Source: Thamnidium elegans
Lineage: Eukaryota > Mucoromycota > Mucoromycetes > Mucorales > Mucoraceae
Length of the DNA stretch: 64,000 nt
Reading direction: 5' to 3'
NCBI GenBank assembly: GCA_025201345.1
Contig: JAIXMG010000002.1
Location: forward strand, 2,170,001 to 2,234,000
Notes under the pieces: model-generated
Database searches by the model: none
Told to the model about the DNA's origin: nothing
The model's input: only the letters and a program-made list of their open reading frames with translations
Shown: positions 11,733 to 24,300 of the stretch, piece by piece
Layout of the letters: each line of letters opens with the position of its first letter
Position numbering within the stretch: position 1 is the stretch's first letter
Program-made: the position numbers and the translations under genes

Positions 11733-12758
11733 TTATTTTTCAAGCTTATTTAAAAACAAACAAGTAAACATTGCAGGATTACAGTCAGGTAAAGAGGCTA
11801 GCTCCCAATATGAAGCACTAGTATTATCTGTAAATAGTTTGGAAGGTTTCAGGAATCCAATTGATACTTCCCGTTCCGTTTGTTGATTCAAATGTCGTTC
11901 ATCTTCTAGTTGAAACGTTTCAAATAATTTATTATTTGCTTGTGCTCGAGATTCTTGATTTGACCATATATTCGCCTCGTTCATTTCAATCTTGACCTTT
12001 TTATCTACTTTATTTAGTGATTTGGACAAGGCGAGCGTAGTCTGGTATAATTCGTCATTCTTATCTTCATTTTTAGTTACCCGTCGTTGATTAATTTTAC
12101 TTATAATGTACTTAGTGGAAAAGTCTGTATCGCTTTCAGTATCTGTAACTACAAACGCATTAGGATTTTGATCGGTATCTACCGTATTAAAGTCCTTTTG
12201 ATATGTATATACGGTAGAATTATCTAAACACCTGTTTAAATGAACTTCTTTTTGATGCAGGCTAAACTGAACAAGTTCTTTTCCGCAAATAATACACCCT
12301 TCAATTACTTGCTCAGCATGGTTTAAAGACGAAATACATTCTTCCATATGTGTTTGTCGAAATTCAGTGGTATTAAATGACAAGTCTATTTTGCAAATAG
12401 GACAAGCATACTCGTTCAAGTTATCCGTATGTTCCTGTTTATATTTATTCTCTCGTTGTTCCGAAAACTGTTCTTCTACTTTTACTTGTGAAAGAGACTT
12501 GATCGTATGACAGTTTAAATGCTCTGGTGTATACTCTTCCTTTAACCGAACTTCAGTCGATTCAAAATTGAAAGATGGCAGACACGGCATATTGACATTC
12601 TCTTGTTTCCATTCGTCGTCAATTTCATTTTTTACTGCGTAAGAGAGATTAGGTTCGGTTTCTTTTTTCAATCGAGTTTTACGTAGAGATAAAGAAATCG
12701 TCTTCTTTTTTGTGTCATTGTCTTTTAATATTCGTTTACAAGGTATACGTTCTTCCAT
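11733..12758 (-). CDS. Protein with tandem UBZ4-type zinc fingers (possibly SLX4-like), 341 aa
   Basis: Single exon. The N-terminal 115 residues are charged and low in hydrophobics, with basic patches (KKKTISLSLRKTRLKK). Two zinc fingers of identical spacing follow: C119-x2-C122-x14-H137-x3-C141 and C155-x2-C158-x14-H173-x3-C177. C-x2-C-x(n)-H-x3-C is the UBZ4/Rad18-type ubiquitin-binding finger, and a tandem pair is typical of SLX4, the scaffold for structure-specific nucleases in DNA repair. The remaining 160 residues are acidic and predicted disordered, ending in ASYWELASLPDCNPAMF. I see no clear SAP or SLX1-binding domain, so the SLX4 link is tentative; other UBZ4 repair proteins are possible. 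It lies just upstream of the DIS3L2-like gene, same strand. Confidence 0.55.
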   Translation of the reverse strand: MEERIPCKRILKDNDTKKKTISLSLRKTRLKKETEPNLSYAVKNEIDDEWKQENVNMPCLPSFNFESTEVRLKEEYTPEHLNCHTIKSLSQVKVEEQFSEQRENKYKQEHTDNLNEYACPICKIDLSFNTTEFRQTHMEECISSLNHAEQVIEGCIICGKELVQFSLHQKEVHLNRCLDNSTVYTYQKDFNTVDTDQNPNAFVVTDTESDTDFSTKYIISKINQRRVTKNEDKNDELYQTTLALSKSLNKVDKKVKIEMNEANIWSNQESRAQANNKLFETFQLEDERHLNQQTEREVSIGFLKPSKLFTDNTSASYWELASLPDCNPAMFTCLFLNKLEK

Positions 12759-13535
12759 ATAAATACAAAAAGAAAAAAGAAAATATGCTTATCTAAAAGA
12801 AAAATTAGATTTTTTTAGTGTGTTACACCTGTGCCACCGTACTCTCTGACAGGTTTTAAAAAAAAATATTCTAGATAGAGAAAAGATAAACACGTCGAAT
12901 AGAAAAAGAGAATAAAGTACCCGGATGGATTATAATACTTTACATAGTTCTTGAACTCGCCCAAGTTATTAGACAAAAGAAATATGTTGTGTATCTTTTT
13001 GTACAAGAGCTTAAAAGTTAGGACCACTTTAATTATTTTTAGCAAATGTAATAGTACAGAGCTACGTATTAAAATGACATATGACTAAACATTTAAAAAC
13101 TACTTTCTATAATATATAGAACTAAATGTATCTTTGTGTTGATGTTATTTGATTTAGACTGTATCCCTTTTTAATCTTTCATCACTTAGCAACCCCCCAT
13201 ATTTCATTACTTTTCCTAGAAAAAAAAACGATTATATACGTTAATAACAACAATGCTTTCCATCCAATACTGTAGAATGAGTTGTGATGATTTTATTGTT
13301 GCTTCATTCGCTTACCTCTTCGGGCCGCAGGATGTGTACATAGGGCTTTATAAAAAAAAGTGCATTTATGCATATCTTCTGTGAGTATGGAGAACATGTT
13401 TTTTAGGCCACCTTTTATTTCTTCTTACTGTGGTAGTCATGTGCTTTGATAACGCTTCAATAAAAAACCTGTTTTTAAAAAACACGTTTTTTTTTCTTTC
13501 TTTTTTTAACCATAATTGAGACAGGAGAGATGTCT
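12759..13535. other. Intergenic region, no gene recognised
   Basis: AT-rich. The stretch 13381-13470 shares short blocks (for example GGTAGTCAT) with the R2 repeat unit further on and may be a third, decayed copy. No frame with protein similarity. Confidence 0.45.
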
Positions 13536-13677
13536 CTAGTTGAGGAACTTTGCATTCGTGTAATCGTCTATTTGGCTTTGCTTGCGAAGTTGAGTAGGTG
13601 AGTAGGAGTTGACTAACTTCCTTTGTTCCAATAGTTTGTGAAGAAGAGGTTTGTCCTCTTTGGGAGCAGCATACTAG
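13536..13677. repeat. R1 repeat unit, copy 1
   Basis: A 142-bp unit that begins CTAGTTGAGGAACTT and ends GCATACTAG. It is repeated at 14181-14320 with clear similarity (shared GAGTAGGAGTTGA, AGTTTGTGAAGAAGAGG, GTCCTCTTTGGGAGCAGC). First and last bases (CTAGT/ACTAG) can pair, and AAGAGG/CCTCTT forms an inner hairpin. No coding capacity. It could be a structured RNA gene or a short repeat family. Confidence 0.6.
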
Positions 13678-13877
13678 TTTCGTTTTCAAAACATGAATTG
13701 GTTATATGAAAACTGTGCGTACTATTATAAGCAGTATTTCATATTATTTTTGATTGACAACTGTGCATGAAGAATATAATACTTGTTATTATATTATAGT
13801 AGTATATACGGGTCCCGTATACTACACATCTTTCTTGTTGATCCTGTTTCTTATGGTTCAACCCTTTTCTTTTTTTA

Positions 13878-14020
13878 TTGAAAGAGAGTGATGAAAGCTT
13901 TATTAGACGTTGTAAAGTGTTCTCCCACATCTTTTATGTTCTGCTTCGGTGGCACATATTTGATATCATGAACTTAAGCTTTATTTGTCATAATTTATAG
14001 GCAACTTGACTCTTTCATTA
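13878..14020 (+). repeat. R2 repeat unit, copy 1 (snoRNA-like)
   Basis: About 143 bp with complementary ends (TGAAAGAG at the left, CTCTTTCA at the right). A box C-like GTGATGA lies at 13888-13894, directly after the left stem. The copy at 14371-14520 matches it best in GATGAAAGCTTTATTAG and GACTCTTTC. The box D position reads TTGA rather than CTGA here, so this copy may be decayed. Confidence 0.4.
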
Positions 14021-14180
14021 AAACCACTTTTTTTTTATAGCCTGTTTCTCACTTGGATCTGCATGCTGGGGGGCGGTGGATGGCCTTGCACAAGGAAGAG
14101 TTGGGCGGAAGCGAGTGGTGCGAATCCCATCTTGTGGAAAACCCATTTTTTTGATTGATGGATGAAATGCGCGAATAGCG

Positions 14181-14320
14181 CTAGTTGAGGAACTTGCTAG
14201 CTACAATCATTTACTGGCTTTCGAGGAGAGTACAGTACGCGAGTAGGAGTTGATTTTCCTCCCTCGTTCCAAAAGTTTGTGAAGAAGAGGGGTAAGTCCT
14301 CTTTGGGAGCAGCGTACTAG
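14181..14320. repeat. R1 repeat unit, copy 2
   Basis: Second copy of the 140-bp R1 unit. CTAGT/ACTAG ends and the AAGAGG...CCTCTT hairpin are kept while the bases between have diverged, which is the pattern expected if structure is under selection. The order R1-R2-R1-R2 suggests one tandem duplication of a two-part module. Confidence 0.6.
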
Positions 14321-14370
14321 AACAGCTATTTTCGCGTTGATTCTTGATATCTACCTCCCCTACCTACCCC

Positions 14371-14520
14371 TTTAAAGAGTATGATGAAAGCTTTATTAGT
14401 CTCTGTAAAGTGTCTCTCTGAAATTTCTTTTGCTCTACCTCGGTAGTCATAGTTGATTTGAGGAACTTACTACGCTCTATTTGCGATAGTTTATTATATG
14501 CGAACTGACTCTTTCCATTA
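14371..14520 (+). ncRNA. Candidate C/D-box-like RNA (R2 unit, copy 2)
   Basis: On the plus strand this copy has, in order: a short 5' stem (AAAGAG), a perfect box C consensus ATGATGA at 14381-14387, an internal CTGA in CTCTCTGAAATTT (box D'-like), a box D CTGA at 14505-14508 and a closing CTCTTT. That order is the C/D snoRNA layout, although 145 nt is long for a simple methylation guide. I could not match a guide segment to rRNA by eye. It is a candidate only; the motifs are short and chance occurrence is possible in AT-rich DNA. Confidence 0.3.
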
Positions 14521-16463
14521 AAAAAATACTTTTTTCTTTTTCTTTTAAAAAAAAGAAAAATAATTATAATTATAAATTCATGATGTATTGGCATTATGAA
14601 CAGTATTTTGAACATTTTTTTTTTTTACTTTTCTCTTTCGTAACTATTATATTATATTTTATTTCTCTTTTACCAAGGATCTTATATTCTTATATTTTAT
14701 TTCAAAATAGCAACTGTTAATAAAATAGTTTTGTGAATTTTACACAGCTTTAAACAAGTTGTCCTAAATGGAGATGGAGTTAATTAGACATAAAAGGTAG
14801 TAATCAACAACGACTAACCCTTGTTTCATTTCAGCCGACTCAGTCATATAAACAACGGAGATAGTTTCCGCCTAGTAGTGGTAGATAATCATACGTTTCC
14901 ATGGAAATTGTATTTAAGAAACTTGATTATCTTTTTAAGTTGCGTAAAGTAAACAAATCATGCAAAAAAAGGGAAAGTAGTACAAATTAGACATACTTTT
15001 CCTCTCTTCAGCTTTATCCGCCTACTTCTATTTCTTGGTACATCTTTCAATAGCAATAATAAGTTTTATATTTGGATATAAGAAGAGGTGATACTACTAG
15101 AGTAAGTATATATAAAAAGGAACAAGTGAAAGAGTTGGCAATTTATAAAAAATAATACGTCATATCTACTCAATTATTTGTGTATAAACAAAAACGACTT
15201 GGAGGATAAGCATGCTTTTTATTAGATACTTTTTTTTTCTCACACAAGTATTATCTACATCCCAAGTAATACTTTTCGCTTTTTTGTAAAGAAGAATATA
15301 CGAGAAATATAATCTGTATCTATGCCGATTTAATCCTACGAATTTTCCCTAGCAATAAACTGATATATCTTTTTATTTTATGAAAAAAAAAAAGAGTCTT
15401 TTGTTTACATGAACATTTATGGAAGTAACTAATTAATTGATCATATGAAAAAAAAAAGATAAAAAAAAAGAACGTACTGGAACATGTACTTTTCTATATA
15501 AAGAGGATTTTTTTCAGTCTTTTTTCGCTCCTTATTCCCAAAAAAAAAGAATATTCTACCACTGCTTCAAAATGATCTGGTTGCTCTAAATGGTTGGTCC
15601 TCGACTAGCTTGGTTTTCAAGGGAAGGGTATTCTCCTCTGTCTTTAGCCTATCTTTGAGACTGTCTGAAAAAAAAAAACTAGTCTGCTATCAAGCGGAAT
15701 CTCAAGCACCTTCAATGATAATCTTATGCTTCACACTTAACACAAAAAATAAAAATCCCTTTCCTCTTTTAATAAATTTAAGCCGTACATTACAAAGTAC
15801 CTGCTATTTTTTTCTTACAAAACAAAATAAAACGCTATTCTCTTCTGTAAATATGACCAATAGGGTTCACAATCGAAACAAAAACTCTGGTGTGAAAACA
15901 TAACAGTTCGATAGCATAACGTATACATATATTACCATTAGTGAGGATAGTTGGCCTTCAATCTGCTCTCTACAGTATAATATGAGTTATAATATCGGAG
16001 ACGCGGATCAAACTAGTTGTCATAGTACCGAATTGTCGGTGCAGTAATTTGTAAACCTTAAATTACTTCTCTCTTTATCCCCTTTTTATTAACTGTCGTC
16101 GTATTATTTCTTCCTTCACTTTGGAATAAAAAGTTGCGATATTATACGTACTATTATGTAATTAAAATTTAGGCAGGGCATTTTTTTGTGTGCGCAAAAA
16201 AAAAAAGACTATGTCACTTATTTTTTTTTTCTTAAATAGTGTAAACTAACAATATTTAACCTCATGTCCTCTAATCTCTACTATATGTACAATATACATT
16301 GCTGTTTTCTCTTAAGCTCGACTAGTCAATACTGCCTAATATTGTTCAAGACGATATCTTCTACAGCAAGGAATAAAGCGTTTCTACAGCAGCAACAAGT
16401 TTTGGATAATATAAACCTTTCTACACACAACAAAAAGCTTCTCACATCCAGTAAAAAAATAAA
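14521..16463. other. Long intergenic region, no gene recognised
   Basis: About 1.9 kb of AT-rich sequence. It contains an X-box-like palindrome (14895-14908), a TATA-like TATATAAAG near 15495 followed by a moderately GC-richer stretch (about 15570-15670) that might be transcribed, and many A/T runs. Short open frames here have no recognisable similarity. Confidence 0.4.
14895..14908. promoter_or_regulatory. X-box-like palindrome (weak)
   Basis: GTTTCCATGGAAAT, one base off a perfect GTTNCCATGGNAAC palindrome. No nearby gene start, so it may be non-functional. Confidence 0.25.
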
Positions 16464-16472
16464 AATAATAGC

Positions 16473-16657
16473 GAGCTGCTACCATCAGTGAACACTAGAG
16501 ATCTTGCACCAGGACCATTTTTGATGGGCAAGTTTCCAGCCCTTCGTAGCTCTGCAACACCTTTCGGTAACGCAATAGGTACAGAATCTGGTGGAAAACT
16601 TAACTATGCTAATTTACTAGAGAATCAACAAGCATATACAATCTGCTCAGGTATTTG
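16473..16657 (+). pseudogene. Possible coding remnant, unidentified
   Basis: A frame open for about 60 codons reads like real protein sequence (for example TRDLAPGPFLMGKFPALRSS and GKLNYANLLENQQAYTICSG) and is followed by a GTATTT donor-like site. No start codon fits it, the upstream frame has stops, and no downstream exon could be joined. I do not recognise the family. It may be an exon of a degraded gene. Confidence 0.3.
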
Positions 16658-16795
16658 ATTGTACTACATATTTTTTACATTGTTCATATTCATATGAAAA
16701 CCATTTTCAGATAAAAACTATTCTTTAGACTTTTGGATACGTATTCATATATACATATATATATTCACTGTTCTAATGAATCGCTCAGAAGTTGA

Positions 16796-17011
16796 TATGT
16801 CAAACTGCATAAAATTTTACAAACTTTTGCAGCTTTTTGGACAGGGTAATTCTTTCTCTTGCATTATGTGCATAAAACTTTCGATTTGGTCTCGTAAGTT
16901 TGTATCGGCATATCTTAATATTGTCAATAACATCCTCCATTTTGGTAGCCCTGATCTGTTCAGCGGTATCAAATTCAATAAGAGTTTCAATATTTTCGTA
17001 TTCATGAGCAA
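16796..17011 (-). pseudogene. Possible coding remnant on the minus strand, unidentified
   Basis: A minus-strand frame starting near 17011 reads AHEYENIETLIEFDTAEQIR and continues with MEDVIDNIKICRYKLTRPNR and a Lys/Arg-rich tail before a stop. Amino-acid composition is protein-like, but there is no start codon, no clear splice partner and no family match that I can make. It sits just upstream of RPL27 and may be a decayed mobile-element gene. Confidence 0.25.
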
Positions 17012-17236
17012 GTATTTTCTATATTCATCTCGTCATAAAGTCTCCATTGGTAAGAAGAGACTCATTTATAGGATTGTATCGTGAAAATAAATGCGGAGTT
17101 GTAATGGCAAAGTTTTGGGGGGGGGGTTTTTTGCGAGACTCTTGGGAGGGTGCCGGACAGGCAGGATTATCAAAAGTGAAACAGTAAGGCAAAAGTGGAT
17201 AATCTTCCTCTTCTCTTTGACAGATCTTCAGCAACC

Positions 17237-18295
17237 ATGGTCAAGTTCATCAAGGCTGGTAAAGTACGTACACTTACCTCTACAGCGAAACGAAAAAAAT
17301 GGATGAAACCTGATGGATTGATTTCATTATGGATGGATGGGGATTTTTTTAATTTATGGATATCTTTTTTTAAAAACAGAAGAGCAAATTTTTTGTTACA
17401 TAAAAAAAATTACCCCCCCCCCTCCTCCATTGTTCAACTTTGTGTTTTTAATATTTTCAAAATTGACTTATTTTTATCATTATTAGGTTGTCGTTATTTT
17501 ACAAGGTCGTTATGCCGGTAAAAAGGCCGTCGTCGTCCGTAGTACGTATTTATATTTATTGAACAACAGAAAATAAGAATTTTCCTTCAATTGTGCTTTG
17601 ACTTTTGTGTATGCGATTCAGCTGTTTTTTTTAATGATACGGATTTACAACAACGAACAGCGTTACCATGGATACTAGAAAAAAAAAGGAAAAAAAAAAT
17701 CGATCGCGACCCACTATTTTAATTCGATAGCAACAAAAAAATCACGAATACACATGTCAAAAAAAAAGCACAATTTTAGGATACTTATGTTTTTTAAAAA
17801 AGATGATTATGGGTATCGATTATTAATATAAATCATTATTATAGACCATGACGAAGGAACCAAGGATAGACCCTACGGTTATGCCGTTGTCGCTGGTGTC
17901 GAACGTTCTCCCCTCAAGGTCACCAAGGCCATGGGTAAGAAGAAGACTGCCAAGCGCTCCAAGGTCAAGCCTTTCGTCAAGATTGTTAACTACAACCACA
18001 TGATGCCCACTCGGTATGAACTTAATTGGCGAATAAATGCAACATAGGAAAAAAAACTAACTGATAATTTTATAGTTACGGTTTGGAATTAGAACAAATC
18101 AAGGGTACCGTCTCTGCCGAAACTTTCAAGGAACCTACTCAACGTGAAGATTCCAAGAAGGTAATTATAACTTTTATCTGTTTTTGTTTTGCAGGAAATT
18201 AATTTTTAAAAAAATAATAGGTTATCAAGAAGCTCTTTGAAGAACGTTACCAAACTGGTAAGAACAAGTGGTTCTTCAGCAAGCTCAGATTCTAA
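17237..18295 (+). CDS. RPL27: 60S ribosomal protein eL27, 136 aa
   Basis: Five exons: 17237-17263, 17487-17541, 17845-18013, 18076-18160, 18221-18295 (411 nt in frame). The protein starts [20 protein letters not shown], which is the KOW-type start of eL27, continues with [20 protein letters not shown] and ends [10 protein letters not shown]. Length equals the family norm of 136 residues. It is part of the large cytosolic ribosomal subunit. Exon sequence is GC-richer and strongly codon-biased compared with flanking DNA, as in highly expressed genes. The first exon carries only nine codons. Intron 2 is 303 nt, long for this genome, and contains the palindrome GTTACCATGGATAC. I looked for an intronic snoRNA in introns 1 and 2 and found none that was convincing. 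Confidence 0.98.
17662..17675. promoter_or_regulatory. X-box-like palindrome inside RPL27 intron 2
   Basis: GTTACCATGGATAC; one base from the X-box-like consensus GTTNCYATRGNAAC seen near other translation genes in the window. Confidence 0.3.
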
Positions 18296-18842
18296 GCTCG
18301 TTTTTTTTTCTTTCAAATCTGTCATTTTTTAAATTGAAAAATTGTCGACTTTTTTATGTTTGTAATAAATAACAAATCTCTTGAAAATATGCAATGTCTT
18401 TTTATGTACATATAACTGTTTTAAAAGCAAGTCTCTATCAGTACTGTCTTTTTTACGAATGATTAGAACTGACATAATAATACCCTTAATTAAAAGGTAC
18501 ACTTTTGGAAAGTTTTTATCATGTACATAACGTTTATTCTGAAAGAAAGAGAAAAATACCTTCTAGTGTAATTATTATCCTAAGGTAGCTTTAGTTCGTA
18601 AATGGTTTTCAGCTGTTAGACGTACATCAAAGTATTAAACAAGTACAGTAAGGGATTTTGTGCGGTCCGGCAGTCGGAGAAAAAAGTTATACAGACAGGC
18701 AGAGAAGAGGGAGGCAGAGATGGGGGGGAGTTCAATGAGAGGATGGGGGGAGAACAATGTAAAATTGTGGTCAGTGGTACAGTCAGATTAAGCCTTCTCT
18801 TTCCTTGCACATCAAGTAATGTATCCATCCATCCATCAAAAT
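18296..18842. other. Intergenic: RPL27 3' flank and uS2 promoter
   Basis: No gene. A G/A-rich stretch at 18690-18755 lies in the uS2 promoter region. The sequence just before the uS2 start codon reads CTAATTGACTTTTATAG, a good branch point plus 3' splice site, which suggests a 5'UTR intron. Confidence 0.45.
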
Positions 18843-18856
18843 GTTACTATAGCAAC
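18843..18856. promoter_or_regulatory. X-box-like palindrome upstream of uS2
   Basis: GTTACTATAGCAAC, a palindrome with one asymmetric pair, 44 bp before the uS2 ATG. It fits the RFX-type X-box pattern GTTRCYATRGYAAC. Confidence 0.5.
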
Positions 18857-18899
18857 AAACAAACACGGCAGTAAAAAGTTCTAATTGACTTTTATAGAT

Positions 18900-19883
18900 A
18901 TGTCTCGTGTTCCTTCCGTTCTCAACCCCACCGAAGAGGATATCCAACTCCTTTTGAGTGCCCAATGTCACATTGGTACTAAGAACGCCAACACCCGTAT
19001 GGCTACTTATATCCACAAGCGTCGTGCTGATGGTAAGAAAAGCTTAGATTTTTTATTTATTTGTTTGTTTATTAGTATTGGAAAATCACCAACACATTTT
19101 TTTTTTTACTAGGTATCAACTTGATCAACATTGGTAAGACTTGGGAAAAGCTCATCCTCGCTGCCCGTGTCATTGCTTCCATTGAGAACGTAAGTTTCTA
19201 CACCAATATACATAAAATAAAGAAATAGAGAAAGAGAAACTAATAAGGTTTATCATTATTAGCCCCAAGACATTGTTGTTGTCTCTGCTCGTCCTTACGG
19301 TCACCGTGCTGCCCTTAAGTTCGCTAAGTACATTGGTGCTGAAGCCATTGTCGGTCGTTTCACTCCCGGTACCTTCACCAATTACATCACCCGTTCTTTC
19401 CGTGAACCCCGTTTGATTATCTGTACTGATCCTCGTTCTGATTTCCAAGCTATCCTCGAAGCTTCTTATGTCAACATCCCCGTTATCTCTCTTGCTGATA
19501 CCGATTCTTCTCTTCAATATGTTGATGTTGCTATCCCCACTAACAACAAGGCCAAGCACGCTATTGGTTTGATCTACTGGCTCATGGCTCGTGCCGTCCT
19601 CCGTCTCCGTGGTACTTTGGACTACGAGACCGCTTGGGACGTCATGGTTGATATGTTCTTCTACCGTGATCCTGAGGATATCGAGAAGGAAAACGCTGAA
19701 GCCGAGATCGAGGAAGGTGATTTCGCTGCCACTGCTGAGGCTGCCACTGGTGAGTGGGCTGTTGAAGGTGAGGCCACTGAAGGTGTTGCCGGTATTGCTG
19801 CCGCTGCTGACTGGTCTGCTTCTCGCACTACCGATTGGGCTGATGAAACCGAAGCTCCCGCTACCTCTTCTTGGGAAGCTTAA
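18900..19883 (+). CDS. RPS0: 40S ribosomal protein uS2 (RPSA/Rps0), 276 aa
   Basis: Three exons: 18900-19032, 19113-19189, 19263-19883 (831 nt in frame). It begins [20 protein letters not shown] and contains [33 protein letters not shown] and the conserved [19 protein letters not shown]. The acidic, Ala/Trp-rich C-terminus repeats the W-containing pattern of RPSA/laminin-receptor proteins ([29 protein letters not shown]). It is needed for small-subunit maturation. The start codon chosen is the one right after a strong 3' splice-like site; the frame is open for five codons further up, but those would extend across the presumed UTR intron. Codon use is strongly biased. Confidence 0.98.
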
Positions 19884-20148
19884 ATTTTATCTATTGTAAT
19901 AATTTAATAAAATTACTTTTTAAAAACAAACAAATGCAATTAGCATTATTTATTTATTTTTTCGAAAAAAAAAGGGAGAAGTTTTTCGAGTATGATATTA
20001 AGGAGCTTTTTTATTATTATACCGTCGTGTCATTTAGTACTCCCTGCTTATATGTATTGTTACACATGGAATAAATTATCTGTCCTTATTTTTTTATTTT
20101 TATATTATAAAATATTATCTCTTTCCTTTCCTTCTCATCACATTCATA

Positions 20149-21288
<1,140 letters not shown>

Positions 21289-21385
21289 TTTATATTTCCC
21301 CATACACAAACACATCCAAATTTAGTATTTTAATTTACCATATAATCTCACTTTTTACATATACAAAAAAAAAAATTTTTATTAT

Positions 21386-24300
21386 TTATAATTTTCTTTT
21401 TTTTTGTACATTTTTCTTTCGTTGAGTACCAGGCGTAAAGTTATCAACACGAACGTCTTCTACATGATTATAAGTGGATTCTTCCACTCCTTTTCTCTTT
21501 GGAGTTAGGCTTTGTTGTGCTGAACTTTCTTTAACGGCAGGGGATTTAGCATTGCTTTGCTTTTTAAAAGTTCCTTTAGTAGAATTGGCAGCAGGAGTGG
21601 AGGCAGGAGCATCAATATCTTTTTGACTTTTCGAGCTTTCTTTAGGAGAATACCCTCCTCTTTTCTTTTGTTTATCATTCTTCTTTTTTAGCTTGGAAAG
21701 CCTCTTACGCTCTCTTTCTCTTCTTAAAAGCTCTTCAAATGAATATGCGTCGTCTCCTATACTTTTTTCTTCAGTAACAGTTTCTTTCAAAGTGTCTTCT
21801 ATTTTAGCTCGCTTATTTGTAAGAGATAAATCGGAAACTGTCGGTGATTCTAATTCATCGTTATTTTTTTGAACGCCATCTTGACTGTTTTCTGTTGGTG
21901 TTTCTTGAGAGACATCCTCAACAAATCTTTTCCTTGTTGTAGAAGTATTTTTATTGATCTTAGTCTTTTTTTTTTTTGATGTAGTCTCCACATTGGGTAT
22001 CTCAGCCTCGATTCCTTTGGTACCTTCTTCAGTAGGTATATTTTGATATATTTTTTTCAATTTTGTGTTTTTAGTGTTCTTACTAAGTTTTTCAGCTGCA
22101 TTAATATCTTGAGTTTGTTCATTAGAGCGTGTCTCTTCGACACGAATTTCTTCAGTGGACTCTGATGATACGATCTCGATATGTTCTTCTTGAGAAACAG
22201 TCTTCTCGATTTGCTTTACAGGTTCTTCCACATGTTTATTTTCAGAGTCTTTTCTTTTTTTACTAGGAGTTTGTTCAATCTCTACAGGTTCAATATTCGT
22301 ATTTTCAAGATTTGAAGAAGTAATAATTTCTTCCGATTTTACTACTAGTTGTTTATCTAGCAAATTATTAGATGTATCTTTTTCTTTCAAGGCATTTAGT
22401 TTTCTGCGTTTAGGCCTTTTAATAGGTGTAGTCTCGGTACTTGGCGCGATAGAATCGACTTCCTTAATATGCTCTACTGGAGTTTCTTTAACTGGTATTT
22501 TTTTTTTAGGTTTCTTGGCTCTAGAGTTCATTTTCGAAATAGGCTCCTCGACACCGGTTTCTTCATTAGTTTCGGTAGGAATGCTTTCAACGGGTATATT
22601 AAGTATTTTTTTCGCTACTGGACTCTTTGATCTTGTGCGACTTGCTATTGGGATCCTCGGCCTTGGAGCATTGTATACTGGGATACTAGATCTTGTGTTC
22701 ATCGCCACGGGAGTCCTCGGTTTTCGGGAATTCCTTCGTACTGGGGCCGTTTCTTCTAGTAAACTCTCTGTTGGTTTCTGTTCTACTGGGTTCTGTTCTA
22801 CTTGGGTCTGTTCTACTGAAGAATTTGCTGATCGGTTTTTGACTTTTGAATTCCTCACTTCTTCACTTGGAGGAACTTCAGCCTTGGTAGTCCGATTAGT
22901 ATCTACATTACCAGGTACATCATTCGATTTGACTTGGTCGTTATCAGATTCTGATTTTATATCGGCTAGATTTATTTGATTTTCAGACAACTTTTGAGTT
23001 TGGCTTCTAGATGTCCTTTTAGGTCTAAAACCGTATACTACTTGCATTTTAACGCCTGCGCTGCCTATACTGTTCTTTGGAGTTGGATTTTCTAGCTCTA
23101 CGGTTTCTGGTACCACATATTCTCGCCTTGTATGGACTCGTTTTTTAGGAACTCGCTTTTCAGCTTTTAACTTCTCAGCTTTTAACTTTTCGGTTATTAA
23201 CTTATCTGCTTTTAACTTTTCAGCCTCTACCCTTTCAGATTCTAATTTTTCGATTTTTCTGTTTTCAGCATCTTGCATTTCAGTTACTTGTTTTTCATTT
23301 TCTCGCATCTTGGCTCCGCGTGGATTCTTGGCTCTTCGTTTTTCAGTTAATCCCCGTTCTACTTCTAGCTTTTCAACTTCCAGCCTTTCAACTTCCAGCC
23401 TTTCAGCGACTCGCTCTTGTTTTTTTGCGTTTCCCTTCCTTGATGACTTATATTTGTCCGTATTTTCTGCTAACTCTACTAATATCGGTGTCATAAGAGG
23501 ACTTGTTGATTTTTGATATTGATCTGGATTTTGATCTATTGTAACTGAATCAGATATATTAGAGCTGTCGTCTAGATCTGAAAACGGTTCTTTTGATCCA
23601 AAAGTTGTTTCCAAGAAATTACATATATAGCCAATATCAAATTCGTCATTATTGGGTACAATTTCGTTCAATATATCTGGATCACTAATAAAAGAAAAGG
23701 ATGTTAATTTAAGATATATCAAAATATTATTGAAACATACTTACTCTAATTCGTCTGGAGCGTCAAGATATAAATCATTGTCTGAGTCTCCGATCGAACC
23801 TTTAACGTATCGTCCTACTGATCCTTCAGCTGTATATCCAAATGAATCAGTTATATTTACATTCTCAACTTCTTCCTCTTCGTCAGATTCACTTTCACTA
23901 TCATCCTGTGAGACATAATTTCCCATAAGATGAACACCACTGTATGTACGGTATAAGATAGAGAATATATTTATTTTTATTTTTACTTACTTTGGACCAA
24001 CGGATCGAAAAAGGATTTTTTCACCTTTTAAGCAAGTAATGTCAATTATGTGTTGCTCAATCTTTTCCGGGATCAATGAGCATAATAAAAATCGCGTATC
24101 TTGAAACTCCATATAAACGGATGTTCTTTCCGGACCTTGGAAACTACTAATAGAAGCCTAAAAAAGGGGTAACTTTGACATCAGTTATTTTGAAAGCTTG
24201 CCCATCTGAAAGTAAAAAAAAAAAAAAAAATACCATGGTTATTTTGAACGATCCATCAACGGAAACCGCTCGGGTTTTCCCAGGTTCTATTTCTAAACCT

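Noticed and set aside
14101..14135. B-box-like GTGGTGCGAATCCCA as a tRNA gene
   Set aside because: No A box, no clover-leaf and no terminator at the right distance.
13935..14160. A stretch with two U6-snRNA-like bits in the right order (CTGCTTCGGTGGCACATATT, then TGGCCTTGCACAAGG)
   Set aside because: The ACAGAG box and the central U6 core are absent, the spacing is about 100 nt too long and no GT-AG intron can restore it. I treat it as chance or a very old fragment.
17264..17844. snoRNA in RPL27 introns 1 or 2
   Set aside because: GATGA-like and CTGA-like strings exist but never in the C...D order with a closing stem.
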